The notes under the pieces: generated by a model
Seen by the model: the letters and a program-made list of their open reading frames with translations, nothing else
Databases searched by the model: none
What the model was told of the DNA's origin: nothing
Assembly (NCBI GenBank): GCA_938022205.1
Contig: CALIEB010000024.1
Span: 1-64,000 of the forward strand
DNA from: an uncultured Anaerolineae bacterium
GTDB taxonomy: Bacteria > Chloroflexota > Anaerolineae > Aggregatilineales > Phototrophicaceae
Direction of reading: 5' to 3'
Length of the DNA stretch: 64,000 nt
Position numbers and translations under genes: made by a program
Shown here: positions 1 through 7,652 of the stretch, piece by piece
Numbering within the stretch: position 1 is the stretch's first letter
Layout of the letters: the number at the start of each line of letters is the position of its first letter

Positions 1-148
1 CAATCACGCCGTGTTCTTCGGTGGGCATAGGCTTCTCCACAATCACGCCGTCAAGCAGCTCGTACAAGCCGTCGGGATGGGCGCGCACAAATGCCTCAAA
101 CGCTTCGACGGTCATCTTTTCGGCTGGCAAGGATGGGGCTGTCGTCAT
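1..148 (-). CDS. Uma2-family putative endonuclease, N-terminal part (cut by window edge)
   Basis: Only the first 49 codons are inside the window; the gene runs off the left edge. The start ATG at 148 is preceded by a GAAAGGTG ribosome site. The visible peptide has the usual opening of Uma2/DUF820 proteins: a short lead, MTVEAFEAF, then YELLDGVIVEKPMP and TEEHGVI, which match the family pattern YELIDGE-x-V-x-MPxP-x-H. Uma2 proteins have a PD-(D/E)XK nuclease-like fold and are numerous in cyanobacteria and Chloroflexota; their biological role is not established. The catalytic region lies outside the window, so activity cannot be judged. It follows the HAD-ECH gene by 54 bases on the same strand and could be co-transcribed with it. 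Confidence 0.8.
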   Translation of the reverse strand, partial: MTTAPSLPAEKMTVEAFEAFVRAHPDGLYELLDGVIVEKPMPTEEHGVI

Positions 149-202
149 GGTCGTCACCTTTCGGGCGCAGCGCAGCACGCCGCGCCCTTTCGCTTAGCAC
201 GC

Positions 203-2593
203 TTAATTGCGCAGCGGCTTGTTGTTCGCCAACATGTACATGATGCGCTCTTGCGTCTTGGGATGCTGCGCTAGCTCCATAAACGCCTGCCGCTCTAGTG
301 CCAAGAAGACCTGCTGGTCAACCCACTGCGGCGTTGCCAGCGCGCCGCCCGTCAAGATGTAGGCAATCTTGCGGGCAATGAGCGCGTCGTGTTCGCTGGC
401 GAAGCCGCTTTCGACAAAGCCGGCGATGCCGAGGTTGAGCGCGGCATAAGCGTCGCGCCCGGCGGCGTAAACCTTCTCGGGCTGGCGCGGCGTGTAGCTG
501 GCGGCGGTGGCAATTGCAAAGGCTTTCGCCTCGCCAATCAAGCGCGCACGGCTCATGACAATCTTGTCGGTGGGCGCGAGGAAGCCCATCTCTTGTGCTT
601 GCTTCGCGCTCTCGCTGACTTTGGCGGTGGCGATAGCTTCAAACGCCTTTTGCAGCGGTGGCAGCACGTCCGCGCCGGCTGCCGCGACCGGGTTGACCAA
701 GCGGCGCACCAGCTCCTTACAGCCGCCGCCTGCCGGCACTAGCCCCACGCCAAATTCCACCAAGCCCATGTATAGTTCAGCGTGCGCGACGATGGCGTGA
801 CCCGCCATTGCCATCTCCGCGCCACCACCCAACGCCATGTTGAAGGGCGCGGTAATGACTGGCTTGGGCGCGTACTTGAGCGCGAGCGTCAGGTCTTGCA
901 ACGCCTTAATGGCGCGCTCGATGCCTTCCATGCCGCCGCCCATCGCTTCGGTCAGGTTCGCGCCGATGCTGAAGCGTTCGGCATCGTTGCCGATGACCAG
1001 CGCGATGTATTCGGGCTTGTTCAACCACTCTAACGCCGTGTAGCCCGCCTCGACGAACTTGGCGGTAATCGTGTTCTGCTTGCTGCGGAACTCCCACAGC
1101 AGCACGCCGTCACCAATGTCGTAGAGCGCGCCGTCACCGTTCTCGGTGAGCAGCTTGCCGCCGATGCCCGTGCGCAGGGCTTGGATAGGAATCACCGCCG
1201 GGTCGTGCGGCATCGCCACGTAGTCCCCCGCTTGCGGGCTGTAATAGTGCGTCGCCACGCCGCCCTCGTTGCGCAGGTAGAAGGTTTGCTTGCCGCTGGC
1301 GAGCATGTCCTTGACCCACTGTGCCACGCTGTAGCCTGCCGCCTCGAACTTTTCGACGTATTCCGCCACGCCGATAGCGTCCCAAATCTCAAAGGGACCC
1401 ATCTCATGAGCGAAGCCCCACTTCTGCGCGTTGTCGATGTTGACGATTGTATCGGTAATTTCTGGCACTTTGTGCGTGGCATACGCCAAGTAAAAGCCGT
1501 GAATGTGGAACAGGTACTGCGCGGCGCGGTCGTTCTCGCCCAACAGCAAGCGGATACGCTCGCCCGTCGGCTTGACCTTTTGGTGCTTGGTGACGCTTTC
1601 AAACTCGACCTTGCGCGGCGGTTCATATTCTAACGTGTTGAGGTTCAACGCCCAGAATTCTTTTTCGCCTTTCTCGTTCTTCTTCATCAAATAGAAGCCC
1701 TGCCCGCTCTTGCGCCCGAGCCACTTGCGCTCGAGCATGGCATCCGCCAGCTTGCGCGCGCCTTCGTGGTTCAGCACTTCGCGGGCGTGGTCGTCGGGAA
1801 TAGCGGGATAGAGGTTGCGCGCCACGCTGACGGCAATGTCAAAGCCCACGAGGTCGTTGAGGTTGAAGGTGGCGGTCTTCGGACGACCGATAAGGGGACC
1901 GGTAATCGCGTCGACCTCTTCCACCGTGTAGTTGTGGTCGATGGCGTAGTTCATGGCTTGCATGCCGCTCATGCTCATGAAGCGGTTGCCGATAAAGTTG
2001 GGCGTGTCCTTGCATAGCACCACGCCCTTGCCCAGCACGCGCGCGCCAAAATCGAGCATGAACGCCACGACTTCGGGCGCGGTGTTGGGGTGTGGGATGA
2101 TTTCCAACAAGTTGAGATAGCGCGGGGGGTTGAAGAAGTGCGTGCCTAAGAAGCGGCGCGTAAAGTTGTCGTCAAGCTGCTCGGCGATTTTGTGAATGGG
2201 CAGCCCCGACGTGTTGGTGCTGACAATGGTCTTGTCGCTGAGGTGTTCGGCGAGGCGCGCCATCAGCGACTGCTTGATGTCGAGGCGTTCGATGATGACC
2301 TCAATCACCCAATCGGCATCGGCAACGCGATGTAGGTCATCTTCGGTGTTGCCCGTCTGAATGAGCGCGAGGTCGGCATCGCTAAAGGCTTGCGCGGGGC
2401 GCATCTTCTGCAATGTCTTGAGGTTGTTCAGCACGATGGCGTTGCGTTTGGCGGGTGGGTCGCCTGCCTGTGTGCCTTGCGCGGGAATGTCGAGCAGGAG
2501 CGTTTGGATGCCCACGCCCGCCAGCAGCGCGGCGATACCGCCGCCCATCGTGCCGCTGCCGATGACCACTGCCTTGCGAATGTCATAAGTCAT
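203..2593 (-). CDS. 3-hydroxyacyl-CoA dehydrogenase / enoyl-CoA hydratase fusion
   Basis: Bifunctional beta-oxidation enzyme of 796 residues, cytoplasmic, expected to hydrate trans-2-enoyl-CoA and oxidise the 3-hydroxyacyl-CoA with NAD+. The N-terminal half is the dehydrogenase: a Rossmann loop GSGTMG at residues 12-17 and the family motif THFFNPP. The C-terminal part is a crotonase/ECH fold with an NMALGGGAEMA oxyanion segment and the catalytic-region motif GLVEFGVGLVPAGGG. The order (HAD first, ECH last) is the reverse of FadB of Escherichia coli. The reading frame is open up to 2680, but ATG 2593 is chosen because the dehydrogenase begins there and GGAAAGGA lies just upstream. It is the fifth gene of the TetR-SDR-TIR-SDR cluster, 99 bases behind the SDR. 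Substrate chain length is unknown. Confidence 0.92.
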   Translation of the reverse strand: MTYDIRKAVVIGSGTMGGGIAALLAGVGIQTLLLDIPAQGTQAGDPPAKRNAIVLNNLKTLQKMRPAQAFSDADLALIQTGNTEDDLHRVADADWVIEVIIERLDIKQSLMARLAEHLSDKTIVSTNTSGLPIHKIAEQLDDNFTRRFLGTHFFNPPRYLNLLEIIPHPNTAPEVVAFMLDFGARVLGKGVVLCKDTPNFIGNRFMSMSGMQAMNYAIDHNYTVEEVDAITGPLIGRPKTATFNLNDLVGFDIAVSVARNLYPAIPDDHAREVLNHEGARKLADAMLERKWLGRKSGQGFYLMKKNEKGEKEFWALNLNTLEYEPPRKVEFESVTKHQKVKPTGERIRLLLGENDRAAQYLFHIHGFYLAYATHKVPEITDTIVNIDNAQKWGFAHEMGPFEIWDAIGVAEYVEKFEAAGYSVAQWVKDMLASGKQTFYLRNEGGVATHYYSPQAGDYVAMPHDPAVIPIQALRTGIGGKLLTENGDGALYDIGDGVLLWEFRSKQNTITAKFVEAGYTALEWLNKPEYIALVIGNDAERFSIGANLTEAMGGGMEGIERAIKALQDLTLALKYAPKPVITAPFNMALGGGAEMAMAGHAIVAHAELYMGLVEFGVGLVPAGGGCKELVRRLVNPVAAAGADVLPPLQKAFEAIATAKVSESAKQAQEMGFLAPTDKIVMSRARLIGEAKAFAIATAASYTPRQPEKVYAAGRDAYAALNLGIAGFVESGFASEHDALIARKIAYILTGGALATPQWVDQQVFLALERQAFMELAQHPKTQERIMYMLANNKPLRN

Positions 2594-2692
2594 GTTTAAG
2601 CGTATCCTTTCCAAGTTTATCGAAAATAAGCATCCTTGAGAGGCGTGCTTGCCGCGTTGCTCATCACTTAGACGAGGCAAGCCCAGTGCCTG

Positions 2693-3412
2693 TTACCATG
2701 CGTGCGGCGTGCCATCCCAGTTGAAGAAGCCGCCGCTGTGTTCGGGCGTTAGCCCGTCGAACACCGAAACCAAGCCCGCCGCGCTTTCGGCAGGGGTAAG
2801 TGGGGCGTTCGCGCCGCCCATGTGCGTTTGTACCCACCCCGGATGGGTGGTGATGCTGATGACACCGTACGGGCGCAGCGCGGTCGCTAGCACACGCGCC
2901 GCCATGTTCATCGCCGCCTTGCTCATGGTGTAGCCGAAGTTGGTCGTGTTGCGCGCGTAATCTAGCGACCCCATCTGCGAGGAAATCATGACAACGCGCG
3001 CGTGCGTGCCAGCCTTGAGCAGGTCAACGAGCGACTGCGTGACCATGACCGCCGACACAGCGTTGACGTTCATCATGTGCAGCAGCGCGCGGCGCGAGAG
3101 TTTGCCCAGCCCGCGCGTGCCGTCGTCGTCGCTGCCGTTGATGCCGGCGTTGTTGATGAGCAAATCCAGCGCAGGTGTGGCGCGATGCAACGAGGCGGCA
3201 AAGTCGGCGATGCTCGCGTCATCCGCCACATCGAGCGCGAACAAGCGCACGTTAGGCTGGGTAGCGAGTGCCAGCAGGTCGTGTGCGGTGTCGGGCTGGC
3301 GTGCCGTCGCAAAGACCAGCGCGCCGCGCGCGGCATATGCCCGCGCCAACGCCAGCCCAATGCCACGATTGGCACCGGTAATGACAATACGTTCTGAAGT
3401 AGTGTTTGTCAT
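2693..3412 (-). CDS. SDR-family NAD(P)-dependent oxidoreductase
   Basis: Classical short-chain dehydrogenase of 239 residues. It has the nucleotide-binding motif TGANRGIG (residues 12-19), the structural NNAG motif (87-90), catalytic Ser144/145 and the Y161-x3-K165 pair in YTMSK. The C-terminal part resembles carbonyl-reductase/C-factor-type SDRs (WVQTHMGG, then FDGLTPEHSGGFFNWDG). Such enzymes reduce carbonyls or oxidise alcohols; the substrate cannot be read from sequence. The start overlaps the stop of the TIR gene as ATGA (3409-3412), so translation of the two is probably coupled. Placement between an acyl-CoA fusion enzyme and a FabG-like SDR suggests a role in fatty-acid or acyl-CoA metabolism. 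Confidence 0.9.
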   Translation of the reverse strand: MTNTTSERIVITGANRGIGLALARAYAARGALVFATARQPDTAHDLLALATQPNVRLFALDVADDASIADFAASLHRATPALDLLINNAGINGSDDDGTRGLGKLSRRALLHMMNVNAVSAVMVTQSLVDLLKAGTHARVVMISSQMGSLDYARNTTNFGYTMSKAAMNMAARVLATALRPYGVISITTHPGWVQTHMGGANAPLTPAESAAGLVSVFDGLTPEHSGGFFNWDGTPHAW

Positions 3413-4680
3413 AGGTTTTTCTTTCGTTCTATCGAGTTACGCCACTGAAAACGTTGCAACAAAACTTTACGCACAACAGCCTCAGCCCGCGACCATAAGA
3501 AGACCAGCAAGTCGGGTTCAATGGAAGCAAGCGCGATAAATAACGCCAAAGGCGCGCCCACGACCAGCGGGTGTGTTGGGTCGTCAAAGTAAATCAGCGG
3601 GTTGAGCCTGCCGTCTTGGATGACCTCTAGCGGTGAGAGGTTATTGAGAAGATAAATAGGCGTAAACGTTGCTGCCCACGCCATCACCACGCGCCACAAC
3701 GACGGCAGCACGATGAACATCGGCAGCACAAAGCCCAACGCCAGCCCCACGCCGCCGATGAACGTGGCATAGGTTAAGCTAAAGCCAATTTGCAAGAAAA
3801 GCCACTGATAGACCATCCAGGCGAACACGCCGATAGCAAACGCCGCTACAACGCGAAAGCCAAGCCGCAGCCGACGCGGGATAAGCCGCTCTAGCGCGGT
3901 CGGCAGCCCATACGACAGCATCGCTAGCGCGCCGACAAAGCCGCCGAAAATCTCGCCTGCCGCAATCGCCAGCGCAATCGTCAGCGGCTGCACCAACGTA
4001 TCGCCGCGAAACGTCGACACAATGACATACACCATGCCCAGCGCACCCATCAAGAAGCCCCAGCCGAAGCGGCGCACAATCTGCATCAGGTGATTGTGCG
4101 CGCGACTGGTGGTAAGAAATGCCTCTTGCAAAGGCGTTAGCGGTATGTCCGCCAGCTTTTGGGTGAATTCGTCCATTTGCTGGCGGTTGAGCAAAAAGGC
4201 TGTGACGCGCCCTCTGCGCTCCCACTCGCGCGCCTTGAGCAGCAGCTGCGTGTTGGCGCGCTGCCGTTCGATGTCGGTGTCCAGCGTCTCTAGGAGCTTG
4301 GCGAAGCTCTGGTTATACTTGTCTGGGTCGGTGAAGAAAATCCAGTTCAACGCCATAATCCGCTTAGGCGCAAGCAGCGCGCTGTCGCTTACGCCGTTCG
4401 GTTCTTCGCGCACGACAATCGGAATGAGGCGTTTGTTGACCTTCAAGATGTGTGCTAGCTCCAACGAGCAGACCTGCGACTTGAGCGAATCAGGGCTGAT
4501 GACAAAAACAGCCACTCGGGAGTTTTCGATGCCCTGTACAATCTCCTCCCACCAGTCCGTAGCGAAGGGGATGTCATCAAAGTCAACCCACACGTTGCGC
4601 CCGTGTGCTTCTAGGGAAGCGACGAGCCGACGCATAAACTCGCTGTCGCGGCGTGAGTAGGAGATGAACACATCGTACAT
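3409..4680 (-). CDS. TIR-domain protein with multi-span membrane C-terminus
   Basis: 423 residues. Residues 1-130 form a TIR domain: YDVFISYSRRD at the start, WVDFDDI, then SPDSLKSQVCSLELAHIL in which Glu74 sits where TIR NADases carry their catalytic glutamate, then NKRLIPIVV. Residues about 135-195 (KAREWERRGR, LTPLQEAFLTTSR) match the linker that often follows TIR in cyanobacterial and Chloroflexota TIR fusions. Residues about 203-400 hold roughly six hydrophobic segments, so the TIR domain is probably tethered at the membrane, facing the cytoplasm. The membrane part resembles that of the Ser/Thr kinase at 43019-46606 (see findings). The gene starts 2 bases after the FabG-like stop and its TGA overlaps the next ATG, so it is embedded in a metabolic operon. 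Whether it degrades NAD+, signals or only binds is unknown. Confidence 0.88.
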   Translation of the reverse strand: MYDVFISYSRRDSEFMRRLVASLEAHGRNVWVDFDDIPFATDWWEEIVQGIENSRVAVFVISPDSLKSQVCSLELAHILKVNKRLIPIVVREEPNGVSDSALLAPKRIMALNWIFFTDPDKYNQSFAKLLETLDTDIERQRANTQLLLKAREWERRGRVTAFLLNRQQMDEFTQKLADIPLTPLQEAFLTTSRAHNHLMQIVRRFGWGFLMGALGMVYVIVSTFRGDTLVQPLTIALAIAAGEIFGGFVGALAMLSYGLPTALERLIPRRLRLGFRVVAAFAIGVFAWMVYQWLFLQIGFSLTYATFIGGVGLALGFVLPMFIVLPSLWRVVMAWAATFTPIYLLNNLSPLEVIQDGRLNPLIYFDDPTHPLVVGAPLALFIALASIEPDLLVFLWSRAEAVVRKVLLQRFQWRNSIERKKNL

Positions 4681-4682
4681 GG

Positions 4683-5504
4683 CTACATGCCGCCTGTGAC
4701 TTCCAGCACCTGTCCGCTCACGTAGTCTGCTAACGCGCTGCCGAAGAAGACTACCGCGCCCGCCGCCTCTTCGGGCGTGCCGGGTCGTCCCATCGGAATC
4801 ATCATCGTCGCCATCTGGCGCATCTGCTCGGGGATGCCCAAGTCAATTTTGCTGCCGTCACGCTCGGTGAACTCGCCCTTCTCTTTGGCTTGCGTCAGGC
4901 GCGTGTCGATGTAGCCAAATGCCACCGCGTTGACTTGTACGTTAAACTGCCCCCACTCCTTCGCCAGCGTCTTGGTCAGCCCGATGATCCCTGCCTTGCC
5001 CGCCGAGTAGTTAGCTTGACCGGCGTTGCCGCGCGTGCCGCTAGTGCTGCTGATGTTGACGATTTTGCGCGCGCGTGCCTTGCCGTGCTGCTGAATTTCG
5101 GCTTTGGCGGCTTCACGAAAGTAGGGCGAAGCGGCGCGAATAATCTTAAAGGGCGCGGTGAGATGCACGGCAATCATCGCTTCCCACTGGGCATCGGTCA
5201 TCTTGTGCAGCGTGCCATCCCAGGTGTAGCCCGCGTTGTTGACTAGCACGTCAATGCCGCCAAACGTGCTGACCGTCTGACCAATTAGCTCTTCAATGTC
5301 GCCATCTTTGGTCACGTCGCAGCGCAGCGCGAGGACTTGTCCACCTGCGCCACGAATGCGCGCGGCGGTGGCTTCGGCGGGGTCCAGGTCAATGTCGGTG
5401 ACGACGACCCGCGCCCCAAAGCGCGCGTAAGCCTCCGCCGTTGCCGCGCCGATGCCGCGCCCGGCACCTGTAATAATGGCTATCTTGTCTTGTAATAAGG
5501 TCAT
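4683..5504 (-). CDS. SDR-family 3-oxoacyl-reductase-like oxidoreductase (FabG type)
   Basis: 273-residue SDR with TGAGRGIG at residues 12-19, NNAG at 89-92, ISS at 151-153, and the catalytic pair Y166-x3-K170 (NYSAGK). The ending DYVSGQVLEVTGGM is typical of FabG-like 3-oxoacyl-[ACP/CoA] reductases. It has an insertion around residues 130-148 (EAAKAEIQQHGKARAR) compared with plain FabG, as in 3-oxoacyl reductases of beta-oxidation-type gene sets. ATG 5504 is preferred over GTG 5510 because AGAAAGAGAG sits about 8 bases ahead of it. First gene after the TetR regulator (27-base gap) and 2 bases from the TIR gene, so it heads the structural part of the operon. Exact substrate is not known. Confidence 0.88.
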   Translation of the reverse strand: MTLLQDKIAIITGAGRGIGAATAEAYARFGARVVVTDIDLDPAEATAARIRGAGGQVLALRCDVTKDGDIEELIGQTVSTFGGIDVLVNNAGYTWDGTLHKMTDAQWEAMIAVHLTAPFKIIRAASPYFREAAKAEIQQHGKARARKIVNISSTSGTRGNAGQANYSAGKAGIIGLTKTLAKEWGQFNVQVNAVAFGYIDTRLTQAKEKGEFTERDGSKIDLGIPEQMRQMATMMIPMGRPGTPEEAAGAVVFFGSALADYVSGQVLEVTGGM

Positions 5505-5531
5505 AAGCACTCTCTTTCTGCTAGCAAATGG

Positions 5532-6203
5532 TTAAGCCATGTTCAATCCTTGTGGCACGCGCAGCGAGTGTAGGAACGTGTCCACCATCATGTGCGCGAT
5601 GTCAGCACCGCTCAAGCGTCCGTTGGGACGAAACCATACGCCTACCCAGTTTTGCGCGCCCAGCATGGTCTTGGTGACAATGCTGGCATCGACCGGGCGG
5701 AACTCGCCGTTGACGATGCCCTCTTGCACCGTGCGCTTGAAGAGGTTCTCGAAGTAGGCACGGCGGGCGAAAAAGCTGTCGCGGCGTTTGATAAACTCGT
5801 CGTAGTCCTCTTGCCCGAACTGCCCGCCGTTGCGCGGCGGCAGCTTGGCGTTCATGAGCGCACGAATTTCAAAGACCATCGCCGCACCCACCGCCGTGTT
5901 GTCTGTCACGCTGACGATGTGCAGCGTAATCATCTCCGCCAACTTCTGCGCGGCGGGCTTATCCGCAGCAGCCACAATCGGCTCAATTTGCGCGATGGCG
6001 TGGTCTAACCCCACTTCTAGCACCGCCAGCAGCAAAAAGTCCTTGCTCTTAAAGTGATGATATAAGCTGGCTGCCGTTAGGTTGACTTTGGCAGCAATGT
6101 CTTTCATCGTCGTGGCATCATAGCCGTTGTAACGCAGCACGTCCGCCGCCGCTGCGATAATCTCTTCACGGTTGACCGATTGGTCTGCTGGTTTTCTCGC
6201 CAT
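5532..6203 (-). CDS. TetR/AcrR-family transcriptional regulator
   Basis: 223 residues with a TetR helix-turn-helix in the first 55: EEIIAAAADVLRYNGY, then TTMKDIAAKVNLTAASLYHHFKSKDFLL, a textbook TetR signature. The rest is an all-helical ligand-binding and dimerisation domain with no recognisable ligand motif. A strong GAGGGGG ribosome site precedes ATG 6203. Just upstream is a perfect palindrome at 6235-6258 that should be its operator. The gene heads a run of acyl-CoA/SDR genes on the same strand, like FadR/PsrA-type TetR regulators that respond to acyl-CoA in many bacteria. The likely inference is autoregulation plus control of the downstream operon, including the TIR gene. Confidence 0.92.
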   Translation of the reverse strand: MARKPADQSVNREEIIAAAADVLRYNGYDATTMKDIAAKVNLTAASLYHHFKSKDFLLLAVLEVGLDHAIAQIEPIVAAADKPAAQKLAEMITLHIVSVTDNTAVGAAMVFEIRALMNAKLPPRNGGQFGQEDYDEFIKRRDSFFARRAYFENLFKRTVQEGIVNGEFRPVDASIVTKTMLGAQNWVGVWFRPNGRLSGADIAHMMVDTFLHSLRVPQGLNMA

Positions 6204-6234
6204 TGCGCATCCCCCTCAACAAGTTCTCTTGGCA

Positions 6235-6258
6235 ACAATTAAATATAGATTTAATTGT
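6235..6258. promoter_or_regulatory. Probable TetR operator (perfect 10+4+10 palindrome)
   Basis: ACAATTAAAT and its exact reverse complement ATTTAATTGT flank the 4-base spacer ATAG. The site is AT-rich in a GC-rich neighbourhood and lies 32-55 bases upstream of the TetR start codon, where the promoter must be. TetR proteins usually bind such palindromes and repress their own promoter. That this TetR binds here is an inference from position and symmetry. Confidence 0.75.
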
Positions 6259-6299
6259 ACCCCATCTTATGAGAAATCACCACACTGGCTTGCAGCATT

Positions 6300-6343
6300 C
6301 TAGGGCTATCGTGTTCCTAGCACTGAGAGCGCAATAGCCCTAG
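6300..6343. repeat. Perfect 10-bp inverted repeat / hairpin
   Basis: CTAGGGCTAT (6300-6309) and ATAGCCCTAG (6334-6343) are exact reverse complements separated by 24 bases. The structure sits between the divergent promoter region of the TetR gene and the 3' end of the lipoprotein gene. There is no T-run, so it is not a standard intrinsic terminator. It could terminate transcription leaving the lipoprotein gene, or be a remnant of a small repeated element. Nothing else is seen between 6259 and 6463. Confidence 0.45.
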
Positions 6344-6463
6344 CAGCATTATGCCGTTCCCTAAAGGCTGCCTACTAACGCGGTGATAGCAGAGGGGCAT
6401 ACCACCAGACCGCTGTCTTTTACCAGCAGGCAAAAGAGACAAGGTCAATAAATGGCTCGGTCT

Positions 6464-7045
6464 TTATTGCCCAATCTGCAAGAGCTGCCCGAGCAAAATC
6501 ATGTACTCGCGGGGCATGAAACCTTCTTCCGACATAATCGTGCGCGACGCGCCGCCACGCACCACCCGCAGCATGTAGCGCGTGTTCTCACTTTCGGCGT
6601 TTAGGCTCGAGAAAAAGGGGTACAAGCCAAAGAAGTTAATCTCGTCCAACAGCGCGTCAATGCGCAGCACTTCGCTGGCAGGCAGCACGCCGCTTTTGCC
6701 GTCGCGAGTGTATTGCCCGTCTTGCTGCAACTCCAGCTGAACGGGGGGTAAGTTGCCGCCGCTGCGCGAGAACTGCAGCAGGTCAAACACCAAGTGCGCC
6801 TCGGCATCTTCGGTTTCGGAGGCAACCAGCACGCCGTAAGGCGGAATGCCACCGAAAAACTCCTCTTCCTCGCTTTGGGTGAGAGGTGGGCGCGTGACGA
6901 CGACAAAGCCGCTCTCTTGCTGCGGCACGCTCGCTTCTTGCGTCGTGTCGGGTGAAGGGGCAGTGGGGGCTGTTTCTTGCTGCCCGCAGGCTACCAGCGC
7001 GAACGCTAGCAGCGCGATACCTGTCATCAAGCCATACGTGCGCAT
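6464..7045 (-). CDS. Predicted lipoprotein of unknown function
   Basis: 193 residues. The N-terminus is a lipoprotein signal peptide with the lipobox LVAC (Cys20), followed by a Gln/Thr/Ala/Pro-rich linker typical of exported anchored proteins. The folded part (about residues 45-193) contains FVVVTRPPLTQSEEEEFFGG, then QLELQQDGQYTRDGKSG and a region with YMLRVVRGG. It is reminiscent of small lipoproteins that measure or bind at the cell surface, but I recognise no named family. The start has MRTYGLMTG, with only a weak ribosome site upstream. It stands alone, transcribed away from the arsenite pump. Confidence 0.75.
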   Translation of the reverse strand: MRTYGLMTGIALLAFALVACGQQETAPTAPSPDTTQEASVPQQESGFVVVTRPPLTQSEEEEFFGGIPPYGVLVASETEDAEAHLVFDLLQFSRSGGNLPPVQLELQQDGQYTRDGKSGVLPASEVLRIDALLDEINFFGLYPFFSSLNAESENTRYMLRVVRGGASRTIMSEEGFMPREYMILLGQLLQIGQ

Positions 7046-7652
7046 GTCCTTTGCTCCTTGTCTGTGCGTTGCTCTCTACAAGCGTAGCACATTCTCGCCT
7101 GTTCTCAAGCAGATGCTTAAAACTTTAGACAATTTGGGCAGAAGGAACATTCGGCTATCGGCTTAGTAACTCCATCTTGGTAAACAAAATGCCGTGAAAG
7201 AAATCTGACGCATGTCAGCCCTAAGTGCGCTGATTGTTGCCATTGCCTTAACAGCGCGTGTCTATTAGAATGCTTCTTTAAGCACGCGAAAGGCAAACGA
7301 AGTTGTCGAAGCACACAACACAGACACAAGCAATAGCGCGGCTTTTTGCAATCGTAACGCCTTTATACCCCCACTTGGGCATGGTATGGCTGGTCAATTT
7401 GGGACCGCCGATTCGCACTTCCCCTCTGGCAATCTCGCCAATTAACGAGTAATCCGACCATTTGTTGTTAGAGCTTCCAAGCTGCTAGCTGTCCACACAC
7501 GGCATGTCAAACTTAGCACTGGCGCGCCGCTAGTGAGCTTTGTTGGCAAGTGCTGTCTAAGCGCAAGCGCAAGACAACTTCTAGCCATGTGGTGCTTTCT
7601 GAATTTCAACGCAACGTCCACCTTGTATTCAACCTTGTAGGAGCAGCCATCA
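7046..7652. other. 607-base gap without a supported gene
   Basis: Six-frame reading gives only short frames with no recognisable motif. Base composition is less GC-rich than the neighbours. I looked for an ArsR-type regulator ahead of the ACR3 gene and found none. Likely content is the promoter regions of the divergent lipoprotein and ACR3 genes plus degraded sequence. Confidence 0.5.

Noticed and set aside
2594-2680. N-terminal extension of the HAD-ECH gene
   Set aside because: No similarity before MTYDIRK; the ribosome site lies ahead of ATG 2593.
7117-7329. 70-residue minus-strand frame in the gap
   Set aside because: No motif, no clear start signal; Cys-rich appearance is compositional.
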